From: Streptococcus mitis NCTC 12261
Lineage (GTDB): Bacteria; Bacillota; Bacilli; Lactobacillales; Streptococcaceae
Direction of reading: 5' to 3'
Assembly: GCF_000148585.2 (NCBI RefSeq)
Contig: NZ_CP028414.1
Span: 301,501 to 365,500, forward strand
DNA: 64,000 nucleotides
Positions 54,056-63,977 of the stretch are shown piece by piece (the first letter of the stretch is position 1; every line of letters starts with the position of its first letter). Below the pieces are notes generated by a model that saw only the letters and a program-made list of their open reading frames with translations, searched no databases and was not told the origin of the DNA. The translations under genes were made by a program, and so were the position numbers.

Positions 54056-56173
54056 ATGATAGAAACTAATAGTATCCCATTTAACTTCTCTTATTTTGCT
54101 TTAAACTTGTTAGGAAAGCAAATGTATACTAATAATTGGAGCGCAATATCTGAATTAATAGCTAATGGTTTAGATGCTGGTGCAACAAATGTCAAGCTCT
54201 ATATAGAATCTATCGATAAAGAGAATTCGATATTAGAGATTTTAGATAATGGCAGTGGAATGAGCTATGAAGATTTATCTACTAAGTACGCCTTGATTGG
54301 TAGAAATAGACGTATATCAAACGAGGAATTCTCTGAGAAGACAAAGGGAAGAAAAGGTATAGGAAAATTAGCGACATTATTTTTGTCAAAAAAATATTAT
54401 ATAGTTTCTAAGAAGGGAGGAACTGAAACAGCTTGGATGTTAGACTCTACAAATGCATCTGATAGCGATATTCCTGAATTAATTCGTGTTGACATTAATG
54501 ATGTATCTATTGAAAATAGAAGTGTTTGGGATTCGTTTGAGTCGGGGACTTTGATAAAATCGGTTGGAGTTAATTTAGCTGGATTTGCAGAGGGAAAGCT
54601 AGATTCTTTAAAGATGAATTTGGCTAATTATTACTTGTTAAACAATATTGGTGCAGTTATCGAAGTGGCGTACAAGACTAAAGCAAAACAGAAGATAGAA
54701 TTTTCAAAAGTTTCTAAAGTAATTGGATTTAAAAATTTGTATGCTTTTTTTCAAACTTCTGAAGGTATCGTTGAAAACAAATTGTTAAATGACTCAGTGA
54801 AAATAAATGCAGATTTAGAACAAGTATCCAACAAATTACGTAAGGTAAAAAAATTAAATCCATCAGATATTACTAAAATAAATTTAAAAGGAAAAAGAAA
54901 ATTTATAACTTTACAAGGATATGCAAAGGAATTTAATTATGAATTAACTGGTTGGATAGGAATCCACAGTACAATTAATATGGTGGAAGCAGCTGAAAAT
55001 ACAAAAAATGATCCCAATAATAGATTTATAAGGAATTCTGTTTATAAGGCTAATCAGCTAAGACTTTATGTTAGAGATAAATTGGCAGTATCAGATTTTA
55101 TGCCACAGTTAAATAATACTCAAGCATTTAGTAATTATATAGAAGGGGAAATCTCATTTGATATTTTAGACAATGATTATTTGGAGGATATTTCAACTTC
55201 AAATCGTGAAGGATTATCAGGAAATGATGAAAGGATAACTTTATTGATTGAACTGCTAAAACCAATTGTTAATAAGTTGATAAGTGAACGTGTTAATGTT
55301 GGTGGTGTAGTTCGCAAAGAAGTGGAAAAAATTCGACAAGAAGAAAAAGAGAAATCAGAAAGAAAAGAGCAACTTGCAGAGGAAAAAAGGAAGCAAGCAG
55401 AAGAAAATAAAAGAATTGCAGAACAGCAACGTCAGGAGGCTGATTTAGCTAGAAAATTGGCAGAGACAAAACAAAAAGAAGCAGAAATAGCTAGAGACAT
55501 AGCAGAGGAGGAAAGTAAAAGAAAGGATGTTTTAATTGGAAGTAATAATTCTGCGCAACAAAATTTGCTGGCTCATGAATTAACTGGAGTGTATAAAAAC
55601 ATAGATTCAGTAAATAAAAAAATTGTTGCAGATTTTAAATCGACAGATGATTTTGAACGAGTGAGCGAGTATGTTGTTAGTCTAAAAAAATCTTCTGGAA
55701 AATTATTTACAATAAAAAACCAAATTCTCAAATTAAATACTTCGGAAGTAAAAGGAAGGAAATACATTAATGTCAAAAGTTATATAAAGAGTTACTTAAA
55801 CAGTCTGTCTTATAAAAATTTAGAGATTATAATTGATTTTTCAAATAATCCTCATACTTCCAGAGTACATATTTTTGATTTAGGTATGATACTAGATAAT
55901 TTTATTATAAATGCTATGGATCAACTAGCAGACAAAATTATATTTAAATTCATAGATGAAGAAAATAGATTAGTTATAACTTCTAATAAGCCATTATCTT
56001 CTGAAATAGTAAATAAGGACGATATTTTTAGATTAGGATTTACTACTAAAGAAAATGGAACAGGAGTTGGAATGTACATAATTAGACAAACTTGTAAAAA
56101 ATTTAAATGGGAAATTAAAGTGGTTTCAAATACGGAAGAAACAAGCTTTATAATTGAATTAGGTGATAATTAG
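54056..56173 (+). CDS. MutL/MORC-type GHKL ATPase fused to a histidine-kinase core
   Basis: A 705-residue soluble protein with two Bergerat ATPase modules. N-terminal: ELIANGLDAGA (Glu33, Asn37, Asp40), DNGSGM (64-69) and GRKGIGKLA (98-106), as in MutL/MORC/Hsp90. Middle: a helical coiled coil of Lys/Glu/Gln/Arg from about 415 to 495. C-terminal: an H-box-like LLAHELTGVY (His507), N-box DNFIINAMDQ (Asn619), F-box GFTTK and G-box GTGVGM (668-673), as in histidine kinases. It has no membrane helix. I use ATG at 54056 (AAAGG 9 bases before) over TTG at 54050. A receiver protein follows after 3 bases. Probably an intracellular sensor kinase. Confidence 0.82.
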   Translation: MIETNSIPFNFSYFALNLLGKQMYTNNWSAISELIANGLDAGATNVKLYIESIDKENSILEILDNGSGMSYEDLSTKYALIGRNRRISNEEFSEKTKGRKGIGKLATLFLSKKYYIVSKKGGTETAWMLDSTNASDSDIPELIRVDINDVSIENRSVWDSFESGTLIKSVGVNLAGFAEGKLDSLKMNLANYYLLNNIGAVIEVAYKTKAKQKIEFSKVSKVIGFKNLYAFFQTSEGIVENKLLNDSVKINADLEQVSNKLRKVKKLNPSDITKINLKGKRKFITLQGYAKEFNYELTGWIGIHSTINMVEAAENTKNDPNNRFIRNSVYKANQLRLYVRDKLAVSDFMPQLNNTQAFSNYIEGEISFDILDNDYLEDISTSNREGLSGNDERITLLIELLKPIVNKLISERVNVGGVVRKEVEKIRQEEKEKSERKEQLAEEKRKQAEENKRIAEQQRQEADLARKLAETKQKEAEIARDIAEEESKRKDVLIGSNNSAQQNLLAHELTGVYKNIDSVNKKIVADFKSTDDFERVSEYVVSLKKSSGKLFTIKNQILKLNTSEVKGRKYINVKSYIKSYLNSLSYKNLEIIIDFSNNPHTSRVHIFDLGMILDNFIINAMDQLADKIIFKFIDEENRLVITSNKPLSSEIVNKDDIFRLGFTTKENGTGVGMYIIRQTCKKFKWEIKVVSNTEETSFIIELGDN

Positions 56174-56176
56174 AAA

Positions 56177-57043
56177 ATGCGTAGAGATATTAGTATTATT
56201 TGGTTAGAAGATGAGATGGAAGATGCTTTTCACGACTATTTAAAAATAGTAAACAAAGCTATAGAAGATAAAGGTTATCAATTATTAACAGATAATTGTT
56301 ATTTATGTGAAAGCATTGGAGATGCCAGAAAAGTTTTGGATGATAGTTCTAAAAGAATCGATTTTTTTATATCTGATTTTAATTTAGGAGAAGAATATGC
56401 GAATGGTATTGATAATGGCATTGACTTTTTAAGTGATGTAAGAAGTCGAGAAAACTATAAGCAATTTTTTATTCTTTATTCAAAAAATTATGATGAGATA
56501 AAGGAGACAGTAATAACAAAAATTAATAAGGAAGATAATCTAGGATTATTAAATAATACTATGATTATCAACTTATCCTCTCCTAGTGATGAAGTAATTA
56601 AACGTGAATTTCAGAAAGCCATTGAAATTAGTCTATCAAAATGGGATGAACTAAATGCTCTTAGAGGAGAGTATATGAGTGAAAATGCTGAGATAGAATA
56701 TGAATTAAAAAAAATATTAAAGGTTGACTTGGCAGATTCTAGAAATTATAAATCTCTATACGGAGATTTTAAAAATAATCATCTTAGTAAACGTGATAAA
56801 ACCCTCAACAAATCATTATTGAATGATTGGATGCGAATGATAGATAAACGGAATTCATTAGCTCATTCTAAAGAAGAATTTAATGATGTAAAAGGATATG
56901 TGATATCAAATATTGATGATAAAAGTATACAAATTGTAGAAGAGGAAATTAACGAAGAGAGAAAATTATTGATACATCTATCAGAACGAGTGAAAGCATT
57001 GGTAAGATCAAGACCAAAAAGAATAATCAATAATAAACATTAA
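56177..57043 (+). CDS. Receiver-domain protein with HEPN-like C-terminus
   Basis: A 288-residue protein. Residues 1-140 look like a response-regulator receiver: acidic residues in WLEDEME (11-13), likely phospho-Asp67 in FFISDFNLG, and Ser in FFILYSKN. The usual KP Lys is not evident. Residues 160-288 are helical without a DNA-binding motif and include MIDKRNSLAHSKEEF. Arg225-x4-His230 fits the Rx4-6H motif of HEPN RNases. It starts 3 bases after the kinase-like gene. An RNase effector switched by phosphorylation is an inference. Confidence 0.72.
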   Translation: MRRDISIIWLEDEMEDAFHDYLKIVNKAIEDKGYQLLTDNCYLCESIGDARKVLDDSSKRIDFFISDFNLGEEYANGIDNGIDFLSDVRSRENYKQFFILYSKNYDEIKETVITKINKEDNLGLLNNTMIINLSSPSDEVIKREFQKAIEISLSKWDELNALRGEYMSENAEIEYELKKILKVDLADSRNYKSLYGDFKNNHLSKRDKTLNKSLLNDWMRMIDKRNSLAHSKEEFNDVKGYVISNIDDKSIQIVEEEINEERKLLIHLSERVKALVRSRPKRIINNKH

Positions 57044-57233
57044 TGATGAAAGTACATAATTGTATAACAGGAAATTAATAAAGATAGGAAATTGTTGATA
57101 AATCCATAGGAGCAAGTAAAAATATGGGTACAAATAGATCTTTTTATATCCAATAAAAAGATAAAATACAATTATTTGCAAATTATCAAAATACTACTAA
57201 TATAACTAACATTTCTAGAAAGCAGGTAACTAC
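57044..57233. other. AT-rich spacer between the cassette and the R-M genes
   Basis: 190 bases without an open frame or clear hairpin. Base composition changes from very A/T-rich to the more usual composition of the next gene, so one edge of the transferred cassette probably lies here. No flanking direct repeat was found by eye. Confidence 0.5.
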
Positions 57234-58454
57234 ATGACAAATTCTGTAAGTTTGAACCGACCTGAGAAGTACAACATTGCAGCTTTCTTCTCAGGTGTTG
57301 GAGGGATTGAGTTGGGATTTGAACAGACCAACGAGTTCAGAGTGGTGTATGCCAATGAATTTGATAAGTATGCGCGTCAGACTTATCAGTTAAACCATCC
57401 AGATACCTTTTTGGATGGTCGTGATATTCACGATGTTCAGCCAGAGGACATCCCGGCTGAGCGCGTGGATGTGATTATGGGAGGTTTCCCTTGTCAGGCC
57501 TTTAGTATTGCGGGTTATCGTAAGGGCTTTGATGATGATCGTGGCGATCTTTTCTTTGAGTTGCTTCGCATGATTGAGGGGCGTAAACCTCGCGCTATTT
57601 TCATAGAAAACGTCAAAAACATGGTCGGTCATGACCATGGCAATACCTTCAAGGTTATTCGTGAAGCCTTGACGGAGAACAACTACTTCATTAAGTGGAA
57701 GGTTCTCAATGGGAAAGACTACGGAAATATCCCACAAAACCGTGAGCGGATCTACATTGTCGGTTTTGATACTAAGGAAGCTTATGACTTGTTTGAATTC
57801 CCAGAGGAAATCAAGCTGACTACGACTCTTCAAGACGTCATTAACTTTGGCGATAAGCTAGATGAGGTCTACTACTATCGTGAAGGTAAGCAGAATTTCT
57901 ACGACCAGTTGAAGTTTGAAGTCACCAGTCAAGATACAGTTTACCAGTGGCGCCGTCAGTATGTCCGTGAAAATAAAAATGGCGTTGTCCCTACCCTAAC
58001 AGCCAATATGGGAACAGGTGGACATAACGTTCCATTGATTCTGACAGATAGTGGTGAGATTCGTAAGTTGACTCCCAAAGAGACCTTTAATGTTCAAGGC
58101 TATCCTAAATCATTTAAAATCCCAGAAGGGGTTTCCAATGGTCAGCTCTACAAGCAGGCTGGAAATAGTGTAGTCGTTCCCGTGATTAAACGCATCGCGG
58201 AGAATATTGCCAAGGCTTTGAACGAAAGCCAAGGACATTCTCAACTTGACCGCTCAGGAAAATTTGCCATTATCTACACCAAGATGAATGGCCAGTTTGA
58301 AGGGCAATCCTATGTCAAGGACTTTGTAGATAGCTATGACCAGGCACTTGAAAAAATCAAGGCTTGTGATGATGGTTTAGCTCTTCTGTCAGATGAAGAC
58401 TATTTGAGACTTGTAAAAAAACGAGGTAATCTCGAATTTTACAGTATTAATTAA
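57234..58454 (+). CDS. DNA (cytosine-5-)-methyltransferase of a type II R-M system
   Basis: A 406-residue C5 methyltransferase: I AAFFSGVGGIELGFEQ, IV GGFPCQAFSIAGYRKGF with catalytic Cys, VI FIENVKNM, VIII YGNIPQNRERIYIVGF, and X QAGNSVVVPVI. It differs clearly from the enzyme at 52880 and has higher GC. A C-terminal extension of about 70 residues (FAIIYTKMNGQFEGQSYVKD) follows motif X and is unusual. It presumably protects against the neighbouring nuclease. Shine-Dalgarno AAGCAGG. Confidence 0.9.
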   Translation: MTNSVSLNRPEKYNIAAFFSGVGGIELGFEQTNEFRVVYANEFDKYARQTYQLNHPDTFLDGRDIHDVQPEDIPAERVDVIMGGFPCQAFSIAGYRKGFDDDRGDLFFELLRMIEGRKPRAIFIENVKNMVGHDHGNTFKVIREALTENNYFIKWKVLNGKDYGNIPQNRERIYIVGFDTKEAYDLFEFPEEIKLTTTLQDVINFGDKLDEVYYYREGKQNFYDQLKFEVTSQDTVYQWRRQYVRENKNGVVPTLTANMGTGGHNVPLILTDSGEIRKLTPKETFNVQGYPKSFKIPEGVSNGQLYKQAGNSVVVPVIKRIAENIAKALNESQGHSQLDRSGKFAIIYTKMNGQFEGQSYVKDFVDSYDQALEKIKACDDGLALLSDEDYLRLVKKRGNLEFYSIN

Positions 58455-58463
58455 CGAATATAT

Positions 58464-58492
58464 AAGAGGGTTAGTGAAAAACTAATCTTCTT
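58464..58492 (+). terminator. Hairpin between methyltransferase and endonuclease genes
   Basis: AAGAGGGTTAGT-GAAAA-ACTAATCTTCTT with G-T pairs, followed by TTGATA. It could partly terminate transcription and lower nuclease expression. TATACT at 58497-58502 may be a separate -10. Confidence 0.55.
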
Positions 58493-58524
58493 TTGATATA
58501 CTGAAAATAGAAAAGAGGGTGCTT

Positions 58525-60102
58525 ATGTGGGAACATCTAAAGTCTGAACAAAAAAACAAATACAAAACTTTAATTACCAACTTCGCTAGCTTGAGCCAAG
58601 CTTTCTCTCAAAAGGCAGAATCCGAAGACGAGGGACAAACGGAGAATTATGTTGCTCCTATCGTCAACTCCAAATTTCAGGAGACTGTTTTCCAGAAGGC
58701 TTTTAATGCTGTTGGGGAAGATATCGCCAATACTTCCTATGATGCTTCTGTCGTTGTGGATGAAAATCATAAATACCTAGTGGGTATCAAGTCTTTTGGA
58801 ATCAATTCAGGAGACCAAAAAATTGCCCAGTTCAAGAAAGATTCTCAATCTTGGACGGACTTATTGGGTGATATCAAGTTTCATGCGGATATTTCAGCTG
58901 ATAAAGAAGCTGCAGACAAGGAAAACTATCAAAGATATGAAGAATTGGCAAGAAAGATTGCGACTTTGAGGAATCAGAGAATAGAGTCTTCTAAGGCGCA
59001 AATCAAGGGATTTAACTCGGAATCAGTCAATGTTGAAGCTGTTTACCACGTCTTGATGCCGACACCAAAAGGAGAAAATCCAAGGATTTTTGTCGGTGAG
59101 ACATCTTATTTACCAGTAGATATTGATAATCTGGTCATTGAAGGCTCAACCACCAAAAATAATCCAACCAATTTTCGTTTTACGGATGGGCAACACCACT
59201 ACAAGTACACGGCAGCTGACAGCCAGCTCCACATGACTTTTAACAATAAGGACATTGTGGTAGATACTTGGGATGTGCATTATATCGAAGATCCTTTTTC
59301 TCTCTTTGAAAATCTTCATTTACTGACCGCTGAAAAGGGACAATCCGATATCCTAGAAACCGTGTCTTGGGTTATCACAGACAAACATGGAAACGTGGAA
59401 GAAAACTCTGGTTTCAATGCTTTTAATGGTGGATCAAAACTAGCTAAGAAAGATCGTCTGCCGCGGATTCTAAAGATTCAGAATAAATTCAAAGACAATT
59501 TAGCTCCAGAAGAACTAGCTTTTGTGACCTTCTCTTTAGAAGAAATCCTCTTGAAAAAGTGGACTAGCAAGGAAGAAAAAGTTCAGATGAAGACTATTCG
59601 TGAGGACTTGATTCACTTTGTGCATAATACTGGCAATGAAAAACTCATTAAAGAGATTGAACAACTCGTCTATCGTCCAGTCAGCGAAGTTTACATTCCT
59701 CTGCCTGACTCCAAGAATTTCCATGATGAAAGACCGGATTTCTTTGGTCCAGGATTTGGATGTTTTGAACCTGACACTAAAAAACTAGCTCTATCCAAAG
59801 AAGAAAGAACTTTTAAGTTACGATTTTTACCTTCCGGAGATGTCATCGATGCCTATATAAACCAAGAAGCTGGGAAGGCGATTCAGTCAACTGATAAGCA
59901 AGAAATTCTTGGAAATTGGATTTTGCGTGGTGTTTTCCAGTTGAAAGAACGAGAAGTCTTGACAGGCCAACGACTCAATGAACTGGAAATCAACGGAATT
60001 CGTTTGACTAAGTTTAAAAATGGAGAAGTCGGTATTGAATTTATCTGGATTGATACCGAAAATCCACCTAGCGATGCTATTGGCTGGGTAGAAAAGAAAT
60101 AA
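58525..60102 (+). CDS. Probable type II restriction endonuclease
   Basis: A 525-residue protein. The N-terminal part has a PD-(D/E)XK-like arrangement: SYDASVVVDENHKYLVGIKS, with Asp followed by GIK (about residues 72-91). The C-terminal third (VYIPLPDSKNFHDERPDFFG; LRFLPSGDVIDAYINQEAG; ILGNWILRGVFQL) resembles the B3-like DNA-recognition domain of BfiI/NgoFVII-type enzymes. Identification rests on these patterns plus the adjacent methyltransferase. I start at the ATG at 58525 behind AGAGGG; an in-frame GTG lies at 58519. Confidence 0.7.
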   Translation: MWEHLKSEQKNKYKTLITNFASLSQAFSQKAESEDEGQTENYVAPIVNSKFQETVFQKAFNAVGEDIANTSYDASVVVDENHKYLVGIKSFGINSGDQKIAQFKKDSQSWTDLLGDIKFHADISADKEAADKENYQRYEELARKIATLRNQRIESSKAQIKGFNSESVNVEAVYHVLMPTPKGENPRIFVGETSYLPVDIDNLVIEGSTTKNNPTNFRFTDGQHHYKYTAADSQLHMTFNNKDIVVDTWDVHYIEDPFSLFENLHLLTAEKGQSDILETVSWVITDKHGNVEENSGFNAFNGGSKLAKKDRLPRILKIQNKFKDNLAPEELAFVTFSLEEILLKKWTSKEEKVQMKTIREDLIHFVHNTGNEKLIKEIEQLVYRPVSEVYIPLPDSKNFHDERPDFFGPGFGCFEPDTKKLALSKEERTFKLRFLPSGDVIDAYINQEAGKAIQSTDKQEILGNWILRGVFQLKEREVLTGQRLNELEINGIRLTKFKNGEVGIEFIWIDTENPPSDAIGWVEKK

Positions 60103-60131
60103 AAGTCCTGTCACTTTCTCCCCCTTAACCT

Positions 60132-60160
60132 TTGACTATTCTGCAAAATTATCGTAAAAT
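60132..60160 (+). promoter_or_regulatory. Promoter of rpoE
   Basis: TTGACT (60132-60137), 17-base spacer, TAAAAT (60155-60160), about 72 bases before the start codon. Confidence 0.75.
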
Positions 60161-60232
60161 AAAGAGTAAATGATAAAATGAGGTCAGAGTCTGTTCGCTC
60201 TGGCGATAGTAGTATAAATGAGGAGAAACGCT

Positions 60233-60820
60233 TTGGAATTAGAAGTATTTGCTGGGCAAGAAAAAAGTGAACTATCTATGATTGAGGTAGCGCGTGCTAT
60301 CTTGGAACTTCGTGGTCGAGACCATGAGATGCATTTTAGCGATCTTGTAAACGAAATTCAAAACTACCTTGGGACATCAAACAGCGATATCCGTGAAGCC
60401 TTGCCTTTGTTCTACACAGAGTTGAACTTTGACGGTAGCTTCATCTCACTTGGAGACAACAAATGGGGGCTTCGTTCATGGTATGGTGTAGACGAAATCG
60501 ACGAAGAAATCATCGCTCTTGAAGAAAATGATGACGATGAAGTAGCACCAAAAGCTAAGAAAAAACGTGTCAATGCCTTCATGGACGGCGATTCAGATGC
60601 TATTGACTACAATGCAGATGATCCAGAAGATGAAGACGCATACGAAGCAGATCCAGCTCTTTCATACGATGATGAAAATCCAGATGATGAGAAAAATGAA
60701 GTGGAAGCTTACGATGCAGAAATCAACGAAATCGCTCCAGATGACTTGGGTGAAGATGTGGATCTTAACGAAGAAGACGACGAGTTTTCAGATGATGATG
60801 CTGAAAACATCGAGGAATAA
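60233..60820 (+). CDS. rpoE: DNA-directed RNA polymerase delta subunit
   Basis: A 195-residue delta subunit. The N-terminal HARE-HTH fold ([30 protein letters not shown]-like region, [13 protein letters not shown]) is followed by a disordered Asp/Glu-rich tail from about residue 95. It speeds promoter recycling in Firmicutes. The start is TTG at 60233 with AGGAG 7 bases upstream; an in-frame ATG at 60218 contains that Shine-Dalgarno and is unlikely. Confidence 0.95.
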   Translation: MELEVFAGQEKSELSMIEVARAILELRGRDHEMHFSDLVNEIQNYLGTSNSDIREALPLFYTELNFDGSFISLGDNKWGLRSWYGVDEIDEEIIALEENDDDEVAPKAKKKRVNAFMDGDSDAIDYNADDPEDEDAYEADPALSYDDENPDDEKNEVEAYDAEINEIAPDDLGEDVDLNEEDDEFSDDDAENIEE

Positions 60821-60830
60821 AAGTTAGCTA

Positions 60831-60859
60831 TTGACAATTATCCTAATTTTAGGTATCAT
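60831..60859 (+). promoter_or_regulatory. Promoter of pyrG
   Basis: TTGACA (60831-60836), 17-base spacer, TATCAT (60854-60859). The expected start falls on GGGC at 60867-60870. Confidence 0.85.
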
Positions 60860-60866
60860 ATTGTTC

Positions 60867-60925
60867 GGGCACCTCTTTTAGAGGTCGGGGCTCCCTAGTT
60901 CTTAGGGAGCTATTTTTGTTTTTTT
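60867..60925 (+). promoter_or_regulatory. CTP-responsive attenuator of pyrG (reiterative-transcription type)
   Basis: The transcript would begin GGGCACCUC. A small hairpin ACCTC-TTTTA-GAGGT (60871-60885) precedes the terminator GCTCCCTA (60890-60897)/TAGGGAGC (60903-60910) with T-rich tail to 60925. This matches the Bacillus pyrG layout, where low CTP lets polymerase add extra G that mask the C/U-rich terminator arm. Two further hairpins lie in the leader: AATCTGG/CCCAGATT and CCTTGT/ACAAGG. Confidence 0.8.
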
Positions 60926-61045
60926 AAAGAAGTTATCTTCTTGTATTTTAGTTGTGAATCTGGTGCAGTCGTCCCAGATTATTCTTATTAGTAGGGTCTT
61001 GTTTTCTATGTCCCCTTGTAGTTAACAAGGCCTTGAGCATTTTAG

Positions 61046-62665
<1,620 letters not shown>

Positions 62666-62670
62666 CAAGC

Positions 62671-62704
62671 AAAAAATCTTTGAGAACAATCTCAGAGGTT
62701 TTTT
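62671..62704 (+). terminator. Terminator of pyrG
   Basis: AAAAAATCTTTGAGA pairs with TCTCAGAGGTTTTTT across ACAA, with T run. Confidence 0.88.
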
Positions 62705-62726
62705 ACTTGTATATTTAGGATATGAG

Positions 62727-62754
62727 TTGCAAAATAAAAACATAGTGATATAAT
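62727..62754 (+). promoter_or_regulatory. Promoter of the choline-binding protein gene
   Basis: TTGCAA (62727-62732), 16-base spacer, TATAAT (62749-62754) with TGA before it, 30 bases before the ATG. Confidence 0.8.
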
Positions 62755-62784
62755 TAACATAATAACGACTAAGGAGGAACTACA

Positions 62785-63858
62785 ATGAAAAAAATCACAC
62801 TATTTGGTTTGTCTCTAGCAGGTTTAGCTTTGCTAGTTTCACCTCATTCAGGGCAGGCATTTGAGCTTAAAGAAGAATGGGTTGTTAAGTGTGGAGTACA
62901 GTATCAAGATGGCAAGATTCTTCGGTTTAACAATGGTCATGAAGTGGATATCAAAGTCTTGGATTTGCCAAAAACCGAGAAAATCGAGTGGACAGTTAGT
63001 CTCAATGGTCAAGATCAGACTGTCAATTTCCTAGGTCAAGAAAAGGACAAGTCTATGATCGGGGAAGAAGGGCGTTACCTGAATTTTTATGTTCCATATG
63101 GCTATAGAGGAGATATCAAGGTAGAGGCCAAGAGCGGAAACGAAGTGAAGACCTGGTCAACGAAAGTTGTGGATGATATTCATAATGATAGTGGAAAGAG
63201 AGGTTACTATCGTATTGAAGAATCGAATGATCAATACACTTACCTCGATGCTAAATGGGATTATCAAACCAAGACTTACACTGCTACCTTACCAGAGACT
63301 GTCAATGGTCAAAAAGTCTTTGCTTGGACAGATTATGACAATGGCGAGTTGAAACTTGAAAAACTAAAGTCTATCAGTCATAAATATGATGGAGGATCTT
63401 TCAAAGAACTTTATCCGATTGTAAAAGCAGAAAGCTGGCTAAAATCAAACCAAAACTGGTACTATCAAAAACAAGGTCAATTAGTACAGAATACTTGGGT
63501 TAAAGACAAGGGAACTTGGTACTTTATGAATGATAAAGGAGTCATGTTCAATCAAACTTGGCTCTATCAAGGTGGTAACTGGTATGCCTTTAAATCATCA
63601 GGAGCTATGATTGCTAGTGATTGGCTTTACGACCAAGGCAAGTGGTACTATTTATCAACTTCAGGAGCTATGAAAGCAAGCGCTTGGGTTTATGACAAGG
63701 GAGAATGGTATTATGTAAGTTCTTCTGGTGCCATGCTAGCGAATGATTGGGTCAAAGACAATGGTAAGTGGTATTATCTGTCTTCATCAGGTAAGATGCT
63801 TCGCAATACCTACACGCCTGATGGTTACTACGTTGGCAACTCAGGTGCCTGGCAATAA
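62785..63858 (+). CDS. Choline-binding surface protein with uncharacterised N-terminal domain
   Basis: A 357-residue secreted protein. Signal peptide about 1-26 (ITLFGLSLAGLALLVSPHSG, cut near QA-FE). Residues 27-210 form a beta-rich domain I do not recognise (VQYQDGKILRFNNGHEVDIK). Residues 211-357 carry about six to seven choline-binding repeats of the pattern W-x-YDQGKWYYLSTSGAM, ending GYYVGNSGAWQ. The repeats bind phosphocholine on teichoic acid, a trait of pneumococcus and near relatives. No catalytic motif was seen. AAGGAGGAAC precedes the ATG. Confidence 0.88.
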   Translation: MKKITLFGLSLAGLALLVSPHSGQAFELKEEWVVKCGVQYQDGKILRFNNGHEVDIKVLDLPKTEKIEWTVSLNGQDQTVNFLGQEKDKSMIGEEGRYLNFYVPYGYRGDIKVEAKSGNEVKTWSTKVVDDIHNDSGKRGYYRIEESNDQYTYLDAKWDYQTKTYTATLPETVNGQKVFAWTDYDNGELKLEKLKSISHKYDGGSFKELYPIVKAESWLKSNQNWYYQKQGQLVQNTWVKDKGTWYFMNDKGVMFNQTWLYQGGNWYAFKSSGAMIASDWLYDQGKWYYLSTSGAMKASAWVYDKGEWYYVSSSGAMLANDWVKDNGKWYYLSSSGKMLRNTYTPDGYYVGNSGAWQ

Positions 63859-63862
63859 GAAT

Positions 63863-63977
63863 AATACTCTTCGAAAATCTCTTCAAACCACGTCAGCTTT
63901 ATCCACAACCTCAAAACGCTGCTTTGAGCAATCTGCGGCTAGCTTCCTAGTTTGCTCTTTGATTTTCATTGAGTATA
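63863..63977. repeat. BOX element, boxA-boxC type (no boxB)
   Basis: ATACTCTTCGAAAATCTC followed by AACCACGTCAGC (boxA) joins directly to CCACAACCTCAAAACGCTG and on to TTTCATTGAGTAT (boxC). The boxB module seen in the copy at 46244-46396 is absent. Confidence 0.92.

Noticed and set aside
52880..60102. Reading all five genes as one type II R-M system with two methyltransferases
   Set aside because: The first three genes differ sharply in base composition, are separated by a 190-base spacer and have their own coupling, so two units are more likely.
60567..60827. 86-aa Met/Lys-rich frame within rpoE
   Set aside because: Shifted reading of the Asp/Glu repeat tail of the delta subunit; no start signal.
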